DNA of 64,000 nt from Limnohabitans sp. Rim28 (GCF_000293865.2 NZ_ALKN02000005.1:62001-126000), one strand, 5' to 3'; numbered from the stretch's first letter, positions 39,401-47,689 are shown. The notes: a model not told the origin generated them from the letters alone. Translations and numbers: made by a program.

Positions 39401-41260
39401 ATGTGTGGCATCGTCGGCGCAGTTTCTTCCCGCAACATCGTGCCCATCCTCGTGCAGGGCCTGCAAAGGCTGGAATACCGGGGCTATGACTCGTGCGGTG
39501 TGGCCGTGCACGCGGCCAGTCTGGGTGGCCAAGGCGGCTTGCAGCGCGCCCGCAGTACCTCACGGGTGGCTGAGCTGATGGACCAAGTGAGCGCCGACCG
39601 CATCGAAGGCGGCACCGGCATCGCCCACACCCGTTGGGCCACGCACGGCGCGCCTGCGGTGCACAACGCGCATCCGCACTTCAGCCATGGGACAGGCGCA
39701 GCGGACAACAAACCGGGACGCGTGGCTTTGGTGCACAACGGCATCATCGAAAACCACGACGAGCTGCGCGCCGCACTGCAGGCCAAGGGCTATGTGTTTT
39801 TGAGCCAGACCGACACCGAAGTCATTGCCCACCTGGTGGACAGCGTGTACGACGGCGACATTTTTGAAGCCGTCAAAACCGCCATCCGCCAGCTGCACGG
39901 CGCGTACGCGATTGCGGTGTTCCACAAAGACGAGCCGCAGCGCGTGATCGGTGCCCGTGCAGGTTCGCCTCTTATTTTGGGTGTGGGCCAGGGCGAAACA
40001 TTCCTCGCCAGCGATGCCATGGCCCTGGCGGGTGTGACCGATCAAATCCTTTACCTGGAAGAAGGCGACGTGGTGGACATCCAGCTGGGTAAATACTGGG
40101 TGGTGGACCGCGAACACAAAGCCGTGACCCGTGTGGTGAAAACCGTGCAGGCCCACAGCGGTGCGGCCGAACTCGGGCCGTACCGTCACTACATGCAAAA
40201 AGAAATCTTCGAGCAGCCCCGCGCCATTGCCGACACGCTCGAAGGCGTCGAGGGCATCACGCCTGAGCTGTTCGGGGATGGCGCGTATTCCACCTTCAAG
40301 GCAATTGACAACGTGTTGATCTTGGCCTGCGGCACCAGCTACTACAGCGGCTGCGTGGCCAAGTACTGGATCGAGGCGATTGCCAAAGTGCCCTGCCAAG
40401 TGGAAATCGCCAGCGAATACCGCTACCGCGAATCGGTGCCCAACCCGAACACCTTGATCGTCACCATCACACAAAGCGGCGAGACCGCCGACACCCTGGC
40501 CGCGCTGCGCCACGCGCAAAGCTTGGGGCTCCTGCACACGCTGACGATTTGCAATGTGGCCACCAGCGCCATGGTGCGCGAATGCCAACACGCCTATGTG
40601 ACCCGCGCCGGTACTGAGATCGGCGTGGCTTCGACCAAAGCCTTCACCACTCAGCTGGCGGGTTTGTTTTTGCTCACCTTGGCGCTGGCCCAAACCAAAG
40701 GCCGCTTGTCTGACGAAGAAGAAGCCGGGCACATCAAAGCCATGCGTCACTTGCCCGCTGCGCTGCAAGCCGTGTTGGCGTTGGAGCCGCAAATCATCGC
40801 TTGGGCACAAGAATTTGCCAGCAAAGAAAACGCGCTTTTTCTGGGCCGGGGCACGCACTACCCGATTGCATTGGAAGGCGCGCTCAAACTCAAAGAAATC
40901 ACCTACATCCACGCCGAAGCCTATGCGGCTGGCGAGCTCAAACACGGCCCGCTGGCCCTGGTGACCAGCGCCATGCCGGTGGTCACGGTGGCCCCCAACG
41001 ACCAGCTGCTGGAAAAGCTCAAGAGCAACATGCAAGAGGTGCGCGCCCGCGGCGGCGTGCTCTATGTGCTGGCCGACGGCGACACGAAGATTGAGAGCAG
41101 CGAAGGCGTCAACGTCATCCGCATGCCCGAGCACTACGGGGTGCTATCGCCCATTTTGCATGTGGTGCCGCTGCAGCTGCTGAGTTATCACACAGCTTGT
41201 GCGCGGGGGACGGATGTGGACAAGCCGCGCAATTTGGCGAAGTCGGTGACCGTGGAGTAG
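39401..41260 (+). CDS. glmS: Glutamine-fructose-6-phosphate aminotransferase (isomerizing)
   Basis: A 619-residue enzyme making glucosamine-6-phosphate. The N-terminal glutaminase begins MCGIVGAV with catalytic Cys2; two SIS domains follow ([32 protein letters not shown]), and the C-terminus is LAKSVTVE. The last 11 nt (41250-41260) appear to be supplied by the integrated element: the same end, with different third bases, recurs at 52155-52175 on the far side of the island. The protein sequence is preserved across this exchange. Confidence 0.97.
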   Translation: MCGIVGAVSSRNIVPILVQGLQRLEYRGYDSCGVAVHAASLGGQGGLQRARSTSRVAELMDQVSADRIEGGTGIAHTRWATHGAPAVHNAHPHFSHGTGAADNKPGRVALVHNGIIENHDELRAALQAKGYVFLSQTDTEVIAHLVDSVYDGDIFEAVKTAIRQLHGAYAIAVFHKDEPQRVIGARAGSPLILGVGQGETFLASDAMALAGVTDQILYLEEGDVVDIQLGKYWVVDREHKAVTRVVKTVQAHSGAAELGPYRHYMQKEIFEQPRAIADTLEGVEGITPELFGDGAYSTFKAIDNVLILACGTSYYSGCVAKYWIEAIAKVPCQVEIASEYRYRESVPNPNTLIVTITQSGETADTLAALRHAQSLGLLHTLTICNVATSAMVRECQHAYVTRAGTEIGVASTKAFTTQLAGLFLLTLALAQTKGRLSDEEEAGHIKAMRHLPAALQAVLALEPQIIAWAQEFASKENALFLGRGTHYPIALEGALKLKEITYIHAEAYAAGELKHGPLALVTSAMPVVTVAPNDQLLEKLKSNMQEVRARGGVLYVLADGDTKIESSEGVNVIRMPEHYGVLSPILHVVPLQLLSYHTACARGTDVDKPRNLAKSVTVE

Positions 41261-41281
41261 TTCAGCTAGTGAGTAATTTTT
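41228..41281. other. Left junction (attL-like) of the glmS island
   Basis: glmS sequence up to 41249, then element sequence from 41250. The arm 41260-41281 begins GTTCAGCTAGTGAGTAA and is the reverse complement, with one mismatch, of the right arm. The spacer between the AC centre and the arm is 10 nt (41250-41259), as at the right junction. Confidence 0.75.
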
Positions 41282-41301
41282 ACGATCTGACGAGATTGGT
41301 C

Positions 41302-41574
41302 ATGGTCGTCAAAGTGAAAAGTAATGCGCTTTTTATTGGACCCTACTCAAGCAGTCAGCAACGGCTGTTTGACAGGGTCTACTTGTTGCGTGAACGAGAT
41401 CAACTGACTTTTGAAGCCATTGCCAAGCTGTTGACGAAGTCAGGCACACGCTCTGTCAATGGCTGCTTGTTAGGTGCTGAGCATGTGTTTTCCATCTACA
41501 AGAAAGGCAAGCACAGGCAAGAACGACTCACATTGAAGGTTGAACCAGAGTTGACAGACCTGTGGTTTGAATGA
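41302..41574 (+). CDS. Small putative DNA-binding protein next to the left island end
   Basis: A 90-residue basic protein (MVVKVKSNALF...). A helix-turn-helix-like stretch LTFEAIAKLLTKSGTRSVNG is followed by AEHVFSIYKKGKHRQERL. The frame is also open from a GTG at 41269 inside the left arm. Its position beside the attachment site, opposite the recombinase end, makes a recombination directionality factor or repressor plausible; this is inference only. Confidence 0.6.
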   Translation: MVVKVKSNALFIGPYSSSQQRLFDRVYLLRERDQLTFEAIAKLLTKSGTRSVNGCLLGAEHVFSIYKKGKHRQERLTLKVEPELTDLWFE

Positions 41575-41590
41575 TGTTCATTGGCGAGGT

Positions 41591-41636
41591 CATGTCCGTT
41601 GAAAGGACATGATGAGCGTCTTGTTACGGGACGGTT
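41591..41636. repeat. Hairpin plus degenerate island palindrome
   Basis: 41591-41611 is a 7-bp hairpin (CATGTCC/GGACATG). It is followed at 41614-41636 by a degenerate copy of the island palindrome family (TGAGCGTC ... ACGGGACGG). It sits just past the 3' end of the minus-strand wHTH gene at 41624 and may terminate it. Confidence 0.5.
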
Positions 41637-41860
41637 GGCAACTTAGCTGCGTACACACTCAAAACAAGTTGCTCATATTTGCAGAGACGGGTGCGAAGTA
41701 AGTCCGTGGCAACAATGAGTTGAAATCGCCTATCTTTGCTGTGCCCTACTATTTCACACCAGCCACCGTCAATTAGCTGCTCTAGGACATAGCGGATGCC
41801 GCGTTCACTGTACTTGAGAGAATTACAGCGCTCTTTGAGTGTTAGCGGCTTGTCTGTCAC
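41624..41860 (-). CDS. MarR/winged-helix-like regulator, N-terminus uncertain
   Basis: 78 residues from a GTG at 41860: LTLKERCNSLKYSERGIRYVLEQLIDGGWC resembles a winged-helix DNA-binding domain. The same frame stays open upstream to about 41992 and reads VVFLDLFILIAHSNV just before the GTG, which looks like the first helix of such a domain. No ATG, GTG or TTG start for that longer form was found, so the gene may be 5'-damaged or use a rare start. Confidence 0.6.
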   Translation of the reverse strand: MTDKPLTLKERCNSLKYSERGIRYVLEQLIDGGWCEIVGHSKDRRFQLIVATDLLRTRLCKYEQLVLSVYAAKLPTVP

Positions 41861-42229
41861 ATTGCTATGTGCGATCAGGATAAAGAGATCGAGAAATACG
41901 ACTTTGACAGAGAGGCAGGAAACGATCTTCCAAATTGCGTATGTTTTGAAAGCATTTGGTAAAGATGTCTTTTTGTTGGCTTTCTGCTGTGATCATTCGC
42001 TGCTGTTGACAGCGATGCGTGTATTCCCATAAAATAATTCCTACCAAAATTGCTGGCAATTTTTGCTTGTAATATTTATTGACGATTAATATTTACAAGA
42101 ATAAAATTCTTTTAAATAAATCAATTCTATTGCACGCAGTTGCGCACAACTTTTCAAAGAAACTAAGCAAAGATTGATTAATTGCCAAAAATTGCAACTT
42201 ATTCTCAAAAAACAAAAGAAGAATTTAAT
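41861..42229. other. Gene-poor AT-rich region in the island
   Basis: About 370 nt with no secure gene. The part up to 41992 may code for the N-terminus of the minus-strand wHTH protein. From about 42030 the base composition becomes very AT-rich, suggesting promoter sequence for the secreted-protein gene at 42230 or separately acquired DNA. Confidence 0.4.
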
Positions 42230-42511
42230 ATGAAAAAATTATTATTTATTCCTGCTCTTATGGCAACTATTATGTTATCGGCGCAAGCCCAAGAATCAGA
42301 ATGGAAATACATAGGAAGCGTTAGCAAATATAAATACTACTTGGCGCCTCTGTCCAAAGGACGTTACTATACGTTTTCACCAGGGGGATTTAGAGAGATA
42401 TTGGTAATAAGCAAAGGTGGTAGTATGGATTTGGCGCTTCCAGATAGATACCATATTGATTGCTCTAAAGATCTTATAAAAAATAAAACAGAATTTAATT
42501 GGAGTTCGTAA
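42230..42511 (+). CDS. Small predicted secreted protein
   Basis: 93 residues with a clear signal peptide (MKKLLFIPALMATIMLSAQA, cleavage likely before QESEWKY). The mature part is short, aromatic-rich (YKYYLAPLSKGRYYTF) and has one cysteine. No family recognised. Strongly AT-rich coding sequence unlike the rest of the window; probable cargo. Confidence 0.7.
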   Translation: MKKLLFIPALMATIMLSAQAQESEWKYIGSVSKYKYYLAPLSKGRYYTFSPGGFREILVISKGGSMDLALPDRYHIDCSKDLIKNKTEFNWSS

Positions 42512-42624
42512 AAAGTGGTTCTATGTTGGAGGCGATAATGCAAGAGGGATGTGAATTGCGCTAAAAAATTATTGATATTTAATTCAACATGAAATATTTA
42601 CTTTGATCACATGGTGTGTGACCT

Positions 42625-43113
42625 TTAAGAAAACAACTTCGGGGCTGCGCTAGCTGTTCTCAATTTGACTTGGGCTTTCAATAGATTGGTTTGCGCCTTC
42701 TTCAATTTCGCTTGCTGATTGAGTCTCGTGGCTTGGTCAGCAAGCGATTTCACTTGTAGCTCGGCGGGACTCTAGACCCGAGCGTCAGCTCCAGCTTCTG
42801 AAACGCACGAAATAGCATCATTACCAGTTTTTCTGGTTTGACGCTGTTTGTGTATTCTTCGATCTGGAGCAGTCGCTTGAGCTTGGATCTCGCAGATCCT
42901 AGGGGACTTAGTGACGAGTTCATTGATCGACAAAACATTCCCTGTCCCATACAATCGAGTCAGCATCTGTCGTGCTTGTTGCTTGTTGCTGGTTGCTGGT
43001 TGCTGGTTGTTGGCAGTGATCGTGGTTTTTGCTATGCTAACTGCACCGTTGATGACGACACGGACTGTGGCAATGTAGGACTGAGGAATGTTGGTGAGTT
43101 CGTAGATCTTCAT
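42625..43113 (-). pseudogene. Decayed paralogue of the island gene at 44057-44419
   Basis: The N-terminus (MKIYELTNIPQSYIATVRVV) and C-terminus (ELQVKSLADQATRLNQQAKL, ending KLFS) align with the intact copy (MKINEFTSKLNTYIATVRVV; ELQVQSLAKKAEGY). Both parts are in one frame but are separated by a stop codon at 42772-42774 and a longer, unrelated middle segment. A repetitive CAACAAGC-like stretch near 42980 also suggests slippage damage. Confidence 0.7.
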
Positions 43114-43205
43114 GTAATTATTTATACGATCTAATTTTTAAAATGATTATTAATTAATTAGCTAATAATATTAATATTTTCATGTTCAATCATCAAAATC
43201 ACGCA

Positions 43206-43931
43206 ATGAAAAAATTTATCAAAATCATCTTTCTTTTGTCATTTGCTTTAACCAATAATATATATGCAAACACGCAGCCAAGTTTTAATTGCTCAAAAGC
43301 TAAATCAGTTGTTGAAAAAATAATTTGTGGTGATCAAGAGCTTGCTGAGAAGGATAGAAGATTAAATAGTCTATTTAAAGAAGCGAGAATACAAGCATCT
43401 AATATAAAGGATTTTGAAAGAGATGCCGTTGAAGCTTGGAAAAAAAGAGAAAGCCAATGTCAAGATCGTGAGTGCATAAGAAATTGGTATGATTCAAGAA
43501 TATCTTTATACTCAAAGAATGAAGTAAAAAATTTTTTATTAGGGATTTGCGAAATTCCCCATCGATCCTCATTAACTGAATGTAGTATTAGAGCAATTGA
43601 ATTGATGGATGGCACAGCAGGTAGCTATCAAATCTTCAAAGAAAATACTATTAAATTCATCGTTCGAAGCTCAAACAGTGTGCCTGAAAAATTAAGATAT
43701 AAAAATGAATTCGATGTCAAAGTTACTTATGATGTAACTAGAGAAAACGAAATCAAAGTAACAACAGTAGACACTAGTGGCAAATGCTATTCGTGGAAAA
43801 AATATCAGAAACAAGGGAGTGCAATTATGGTGCAAAAAGGTGAAATGTATGGGTCATGCAGTGATGTTCAGAAATTAACCCATGACTCTTTTGATGAAAA
43901 TTATAAAATGAAATGGGGTATTCCTAAATAG
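43206..43931 (+). CDS. Secreted LprI-like (DUF1311-like) protein
   Basis: A 241-residue predicted exported protein. The signal peptide (MKKFIKIIFLLSFAL...) is followed by SFNCSKAKSVVEKIICGDQE and a later CQDRECIRNWYDSRIS, the cysteine pattern of the LprI/DUF1311 family of lysozyme-inhibitor-like proteins. The C-terminal ~130 residues are unassigned, with more cysteines. The coding sequence is very AT-rich and probably foreign even to the rest of the island. Confidence 0.75.
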   Translation: MKKFIKIIFLLSFALTNNIYANTQPSFNCSKAKSVVEKIICGDQELAEKDRRLNSLFKEARIQASNIKDFERDAVEAWKKRESQCQDRECIRNWYDSRISLYSKNEVKNFLLGICEIPHRSSLTECSIRAIELMDGTAGSYQIFKENTIKFIVRSSNSVPEKLRYKNEFDVKVTYDVTRENEIKVTTVDTSGKCYSWKKYQKQGSAIMVQKGEMYGSCSDVQKLTHDSFDENYKMKWGIPK

Positions 43932-43956
43932 TGTTAATTAAAAATAATCAGAATTT

Positions 43957-44058
43957 TTAATCGAATTTAATTAACCTCGCCCTCTCGCTTTCGGCAGCCC
44001 TACCAATTTGACCATCAATCGATCCGTCGCGCATTAGCTCTTTTGTCTTGCGAAGTTC
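43957..44058 (-). pseudogene. C-terminal fragment of a DUF6641-like gene
   Basis: Reading the minus strand gives ELRKTKELMRDGSIDGQIGR then AAESERARLIKFD and a stop. This matches the C-terminus of the intact DUF6641-like protein at 44937-45383 (LDGSLDAQIEQAADSVKARF). No start or N-terminal part remains; it begins at the stop of the neighbouring gene. Confidence 0.6.
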
Positions 44059-44419
44059 AGCTAGCGCTGACGCCACGACTTGCTTTCATCAAGTTCTGCT
44101 GAGCCTTCGCCATCTGCTGACGAGCCTTCAATGCCTTTTCTTGTTGTTTGTAGCCCTCTGCTTTTTTGGCGAGTGACTGAACTTGGAGTTCTTGTGAACT
44201 GAGGGTCTTTGTAGCCTCTGTCATTTCTTCATCTTCAGCAAACACTTGATTGATGTTCAAGACATTGCCATCGCCATACGTGCGTGTTGAAATTGCACGT
44301 GCTTGCTGTAGCGTGTCTGCTGCGATCATGGTTCGTGCTGTCGTGCTCCCATCACGCAAGACGACACGAACTGTCGCAATATAGGTATTGAGTTTTGATG
44401 TGAATTCATTGATCTTCAT
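44057..44419 (-). CDS. Island hypothetical protein (intact member of a duplicated family)
   Basis: A 120-residue protein. An N-terminal beta-rich domain (YIATVRVVLRDGSTTARTMI, QARAISTRTYGDGNVLNIN) is followed by a helical, Gln/Lys-rich C-terminus likely to form a coiled coil. A decayed second copy lies at 42625-43113, and a C-terminal remnant may lie near 46190. The function is unknown. It diverges from the gene at 44443. Confidence 0.7.
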   Translation of the reverse strand: MKINEFTSKLNTYIATVRVVLRDGSTTARTMIAADTLQQARAISTRTYGDGNVLNINQVFAEDEEMTEATKTLSSQELQVQSLAKKAEGYKQQEKALKARQQMAKAQQNLMKASRGVSAS

Positions 44420-44442
44420 GTTTGTATTTATCAGGAGAAAAC

Positions 44443-44895
44443 ATGAAGACACAGAAACAAATATTGGCAGAACTACTGTCTGAAATCTCCGGTCTCAAAT
44501 TGATGGTGCAGAGAATTCATGGATATGTAGTAGAAATCCAAGACAAGGAAAGCAGACGCCTGCTGACTGAAGTTGACATGCTCAGCAAGCCTGCAACTTT
44601 GACAGTCAATGAAGATCAAGAGTGCATGGAATACGACAAGTCAAGCATTCACCTAGATCGACAAGAGAGATTGCTTATAAATGGCGGTGTTTACTTTTGC
44701 ATTCGTGGAGAAGACCTATATGAGGAAGGTGATGATTTCAAAATGTTGATGATCTGGGAGTTCAACAACCCAAACGAAGTGAAGTTGATTGCAAATGCCG
44801 TTTGTATTGGCAAAGACGGAAAAGAAGACGAACACTTTCGGGACTGTGTTTACGAAGGAGAAATTCATCCGCATATGCTTAAAGAAGACAAGTGA
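44443..44895 (+). CDS. Island hypothetical protein
   Basis: A 150-residue acidic protein (MKTQKQILAELLSEISGLKL...), with AGGAG just upstream of the ATG. The N-terminal third looks helical and the C-terminal part beta-rich (GGVYFCIRGEDLYEEGDDFK). No family recognised. It ends at one of the island palindromes. Confidence 0.65.
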   Translation: MKTQKQILAELLSEISGLKLMVQRIHGYVVEIQDKESRRLLTEVDMLSKPATLTVNEDQECMEYDKSSIHLDRQERLLINGGVYFCIRGEDLYEEGDDFKMLMIWEFNNPNEVKLIANAVCIGKDGKEDEHFRDCVYEGEIHPHMLKEDK

Positions 44896-44918
44896 GTGTC
44901 CCGTAACTGGACGCTCAC
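44892..44918. repeat. Island palindrome, copy at 44.9 kb
   Basis: A 10-bp stem (44892-44901 with 44909-44918, one G-T) with the 7-nt loop CGTAACT. It overlaps the stop of the upstream plus-strand gene and precedes the 3' end of the minus-strand DUF6641 gene, so it lies between convergent genes. Confidence 0.75.
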
Positions 44919-44936
44919 CATTCATCCCAGATCAGG

Positions 44937-45383
44937 TCATTTGGCAAAACGAGCTTTGACTGAATCCGCTGCCTGTTCGATCTGAGCATCTAGCGATCCA
45001 TCGAGAACTGCCTCTTGCAACTTCGACAATACAGCGATCAGTTCATCGCCGTTCGCAACTTCCACGGCGTTCTTGCCCTTCGCCAGATCGATTACCTTGT
45101 TGCCATAGAACAACTGCACAGCTACACGCTTTGTATCAATGTTCGTGAACCACCAGGTCTTGACTCGCTTCGATACCTCAATCATTGAAGTCAAACCAGA
45201 AACCTCATCACGCTCTTTTCTGATGCGCTTGACCGTGAATATTTCACCCTTATTCATCGCCAGTGCCATAGCGATCTGAACCTTCAATTTCTCATTGAGT
45301 TTGTTGCGCCGAAAGACAACCGGATCGATTGAATTTTGGCGCTTTGCATTGACTAATTTCAGACTGGAAAGAATCGCACTCAT
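44937..45383 (-). CDS. DUF6641 family protein
   Basis: A 148-residue basic protein: AILSSLKLVNAKRQNSIDPV, VSKRVKTWWFTNIDTKRVAV, and the C-terminal DGSLDAQIEQAADS. This pattern matches the phage- and plasmid-associated DUF6641 family, of unknown function. TCTCC (AGGAGA on the minus strand) precedes the start. A C-terminal fragment of a second copy lies at 43957-44058. Confidence 0.7.
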   Translation of the reverse strand: MSAILSSLKLVNAKRQNSIDPVVFRRNKLNEKLKVQIAMALAMNKGEIFTVKRIRKERDEVSGLTSMIEVSKRVKTWWFTNIDTKRVAVQLFYGNKVIDLAKGKNAVEVANGDELIAVLSKLQEAVLDGSLDAQIEQAADSVKARFAK

Positions 45384-46518
45384 TAAAATCTCCTTGTTTG
45401 TTGATGAGTGCTGTTAAGCCTATTGCCGTGTCCATTTGATTCCTAGTCCTTGGTGTTTGGTTCTTTCATGGAAATATTTGGTTATGGTTGGATTGGCATA
45501 AATACATGTTCAAGCACTGGATCAAAAGTTAGCATCACTTCAAAGCATGCCGACAATCCGTTCTCATTCGTGTAGTGGCGGTAGATGTGAGGTTCAGCAC
45601 AGTCTTTACAGAACTACTCATGCCACGAGTAACCCCGCTATGCCTGACATAGCAAAAGAGTCTGTATCGGATGGGGTGTCTTGATATTCAGGACAAAAAC
45701 AGCAATCAAGAACAGGTCTGCCATGACTTCAAATTCACCTTAGAAGAAGTCTTAAAAATAGTTGTGGAACGGTGCGGAACAGAGCCGAGAGCAGGTCATT
45801 GCTGAGAGAAAAAAAATGAGCGCAACGAAAGGCATGGTCACATAGATCATGACCGAGACAATTGTCGGAAACGGCATGTAGTGCGTGATCCACTGAGAAA
45901 AAGTCTAATGGCGACGGACAGGTACAGAGATGTACTCACTCACCCCTGCTTAAGGGTGAGTGCGGCTCAAGTACAGATGACAGAAAAGAAGTCCAGAAGA
46001 CCGATAAATTTCAATCGTTATTTCTTATTAAGTTAGTCCGAACTGAAGGGCTGAGCAAACGAATGAGCGAAGCGAGATGAGTGCGAAAGCACTTAGCGAA
46101 CTGCAGGTTCGCTATCAGCGTAGACAACATAGATGCTGAATTGATGAATGGACTGGTACGGGTGTTGCGTCAGGTATACGGATTCAGATCGATCTCGGGG
46201 CTGCGCTAGCAACAAACACATGAACAGGGCAGCTAGCGCAGAGGCACGCGGCATTCATTTAGCCCATACGTCAGTACCTATCAGATCCACGCACAAGCGC
46301 ACATCGTCAGTCCCACAACACAAAGCATGTGTTGGCGTGACGAACGCTCAGATTCGAAACGCACATGAAAACCAAAACTAATTGAAGGAAGCTTCGATTC
46401 CTGCGCAAGTTGTTGATTCATATGGGTTTCCAATATTTCGCCAAAAGGCTTGTCCTACCTAATCAAAGGGAAGAGACTAAATACACGTCAATCATTTGAT
46501 ATGTAAGGAAACTCAGAA
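45384..46518. other. 1.1-kb gene-free region in the island
   Basis: No convincing coding sequence; an open frame at 46148-46381 lacks coding character. The segment 45491-46119 is packed with hairpins (see the ncRNA entry). At 46195-46210 there is a 16-bp exact match to 42639-42654 (C-terminal codons of the decayed island gene), and CTGCGCTAGC at 46201-46210 recurs inverted at 46232-46241. Confidence 0.6.
45491..46119 (+). ncRNA. Candidate large structured non-coding RNA
   Basis: Pairings seen by eye: GGATT+GGCAT (45491-45500) with ATGCC/AATCC (45548-45560); TACTC/GAGTA (45615-45631); GCTATG/CATAGC (45637-45653); TCTTGAT/ATCAAGA (45679-45711); GTACA-GAGA-TGTAC (45922-45935); a 9-bp stem 45937-45945/45954-45962; and a closing stem GCTGA/TCAGC (46050-46054/46115-46119) enclosing AGTGC-GAAA-GCACT (46080-46093) and AGCGAAC/GTTCGCT (46095-46113). 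Two GNRA tetraloops read only on the plus strand, which sets the orientation. No known RNA family is recognised; ends are uncertain. Confidence 0.4.
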
Positions 46519-47121
46519 ATGTCCCAAGCAAAAGTGCTCACTGAAAAAGAAGTCCGCAAAGTCCTTATCTACATTGCAAGTCGTAAACACGCATCACGCA
46601 ACCGAGCAATGTTCGTACTGCTCAACGCAACTGGAATGCGTGTTGGGGAGTTGGCAGCACTTCGCTTGTGTGATGTTTTGACACCGACTGGTGAGATCGT
46701 TGAGGAAATTCGTCTTGCCGCAGATCAGACAAAGGGATCACGGGGACGTGTTGTGGTTTTGAATCAGAAGGCGCAGGAGGAAATCAAGAACTACTTGATG
46801 ACTCGATTCAAGCTGAAAGACTTGTTGGCAGTGACCATGACCGACACATCACGGGCATTGTTTACGACACAGAAAAACCCGAACCGTGGCTTTTCCTCGT
46901 CCACACTCGCACAGCACTTCCATTACATGTACAAGGGCTCGGGCATCATGGGTGCTTCATCCCACAGTTCGCGCAGGTCATTCATCACGAAATTGAGCGA
47001 AATGGGCGTTTCAGTGCGAGTGTTGATGGATTTAGCAGGTCACCGCAGCCTTGCAGTCACACAGAAATACATCGAGAGCAATCCCAAGCTCATGCGCTCA
47101 GCGGTCGAATTGTTAGCATGA
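46519..47121 (+). CDS. Tyrosine recombinase, catalytic domain only
   Basis: A 200-residue phage-integrase-family protein. All catalytic residues are visible: R41 (GMRVGEL), K72 (QTKGSRG), H149-x-x-R152 (HSSR), H175 (LAGHRSL) and Y184 (QKYIE). It lacks the usual N-terminal core-binding and arm-binding domains, so it is far shorter than island integrases. It may act at internal sites, resolve dimers or invert DNA; the serine recombinase is the better candidate for integration. Confidence 0.88.
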   Translation: MSQAKVLTEKEVRKVLIYIASRKHASRNRAMFVLLNATGMRVGELAALRLCDVLTPTGEIVEEIRLAADQTKGSRGRVVVLNQKAQEEIKNYLMTRFKLKDLLAVTMTDTSRALFTTQKNPNRGFSSSTLAQHFHYMYKGSGIMGASSHSSRRSFITKLSEMGVSVRVLMDLAGHRSLAVTQKYIESNPKLMRSAVELLA

Positions 47122-47124
47122 AAA

Positions 47125-47145
47125 AAGCCAGCACGTAGCTGGCTT
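47125..47145 (-). terminator. Rho-independent terminator for the minus-strand gene at 47171
   Basis: On the minus strand an 8-bp stem (AAGCCAGC/GCTGGCTT) with a 5-nt loop is followed by a run of T from 47126 to 47121. It overlaps the 3' end of the plus-strand recombinase gene, and an island palindrome lies between it and the minus-strand gene. Confidence 0.75.
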
Positions 47146-47146
47146 G

Positions 47147-47174
47147 CTGAGCGTCCCGTGACTGGACAGTTCAG
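47147..47174. repeat. Island palindrome, degenerate copy at 47.15 kb
   Basis: CTGAGCGTCC-CGTGACT-GGACAGTTCAG: the inner GTCC/GGAC and outer CTGA/TCAG pair, with a gap on the right side. The loop CGTGACT matches the family. It lies between the convergent recombinase gene and the gene at 47171. Confidence 0.6.
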
Positions 47175-47635
47175 GCAGGGAATTGAGACTGAATGAAGCG
47201 GCGGTGAATGGCTTCATGCAGAAAGTCATGTTCCTCTTGGTTTTCATTCACATATGAAGTCAGCGGTGATAGCAGGTACTTGCTATCCGGTGGAATCCGC
47301 GAGTAGTCAGTGCCGCAACGATCTATTTCACTGGCGATGGACTCCAATTGCTTGAGGTCGGATTCAGATGAAACACAGTAAATCGCTTCGTCATTTCTGA
47401 TTAGATGGGCGTAGGTCAGATTTCCAGGATCAACATCAGGAATCACCAGAACATTCTTGAAGAACACCAATGGATGCTGGTATCTGGCAACATCCCATAT
47501 TTGATGTACATCTGGGTGATGCTTTAAGTACGGGCTGTAATCTGACAGTATGACATTGGAGGTCTTGTCAGACTTTATATGCAAATACAACTTCACATTC
47601 GGGACGGTATAGAAGATATAGGCTTTGGGAAACAT
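47171..47635 (-). CDS. Island hypothetical protein
   Basis: 154 residues (MFPKAYIFYTVPNVKLYLHI...), aromatic- and His-rich, soluble. No family recognised. It is the distal gene of a minus-strand group with the AAA+ ATPase and its upstream neighbour, separated from the ATPase gene by a perfect island palindrome. Confidence 0.6.
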   Translation of the reverse strand: MFPKAYIFYTVPNVKLYLHIKSDKTSNVILSDYSPYLKHHPDVHQIWDVARYQHPLVFFKNVLVIPDVDPGNLTYAHLIRNDEAIYCVSSESDLKQLESIASEIDRCGTDYSRIPPDSKYLLSPLTSYVNENQEEHDFLHEAIHRRFIQSQFPA

Positions 47636-47651
47636 AAGAGTCTTTCAGATG

Positions 47652-47682
47652 GCATGAGCGTCCAGTCACGGGACGCTCATGC
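47652..47682. repeat. Island palindrome, perfect copy
   Basis: A 12-bp perfect stem (47652-47663 with 47671-47682; GCATGAGCGTCC/GGACGCTCATGC) with loop AGTCACG. It lies between the 3' end of the AAA+ ATPase gene and the start of the next minus-strand gene. Confidence 0.85.
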
Positions 47683-47689
47683 AGTCATA

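Noticed and set aside
41228-41285. Tn7-type insertion at attTn7
   Set aside because: The junction lies inside the glmS coding end rather than about 25 bp downstream, a copy of the glmS end recurs at the far side, and no TnsA/B/C/D-like proteins were recognised. The AAA+ protein resembles a clamp loader rather than TnsC.
42639-46210. CRISPR-like array suggested by recurring short motifs in the island
   Set aside because: The repeats are irregularly spaced palindromes of varying length, and no cas genes are present.
46148-46381. 77-residue open frame as a gene
   Set aside because: It has no ribosome binding site, odd composition and no domain-like pattern, and it overlaps repeat remnants and the structured region's downstream edge.
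46519-47121. Tyrosine recombinase as the island integrase
   Set aside because: It lies mid-island, lacks DNA-binding N-terminal domains, and the junctions show serine-integrase-like dyads with a central dinucleotide rather than long identical direct repeats. An internal role fits better, though it is not excluded.
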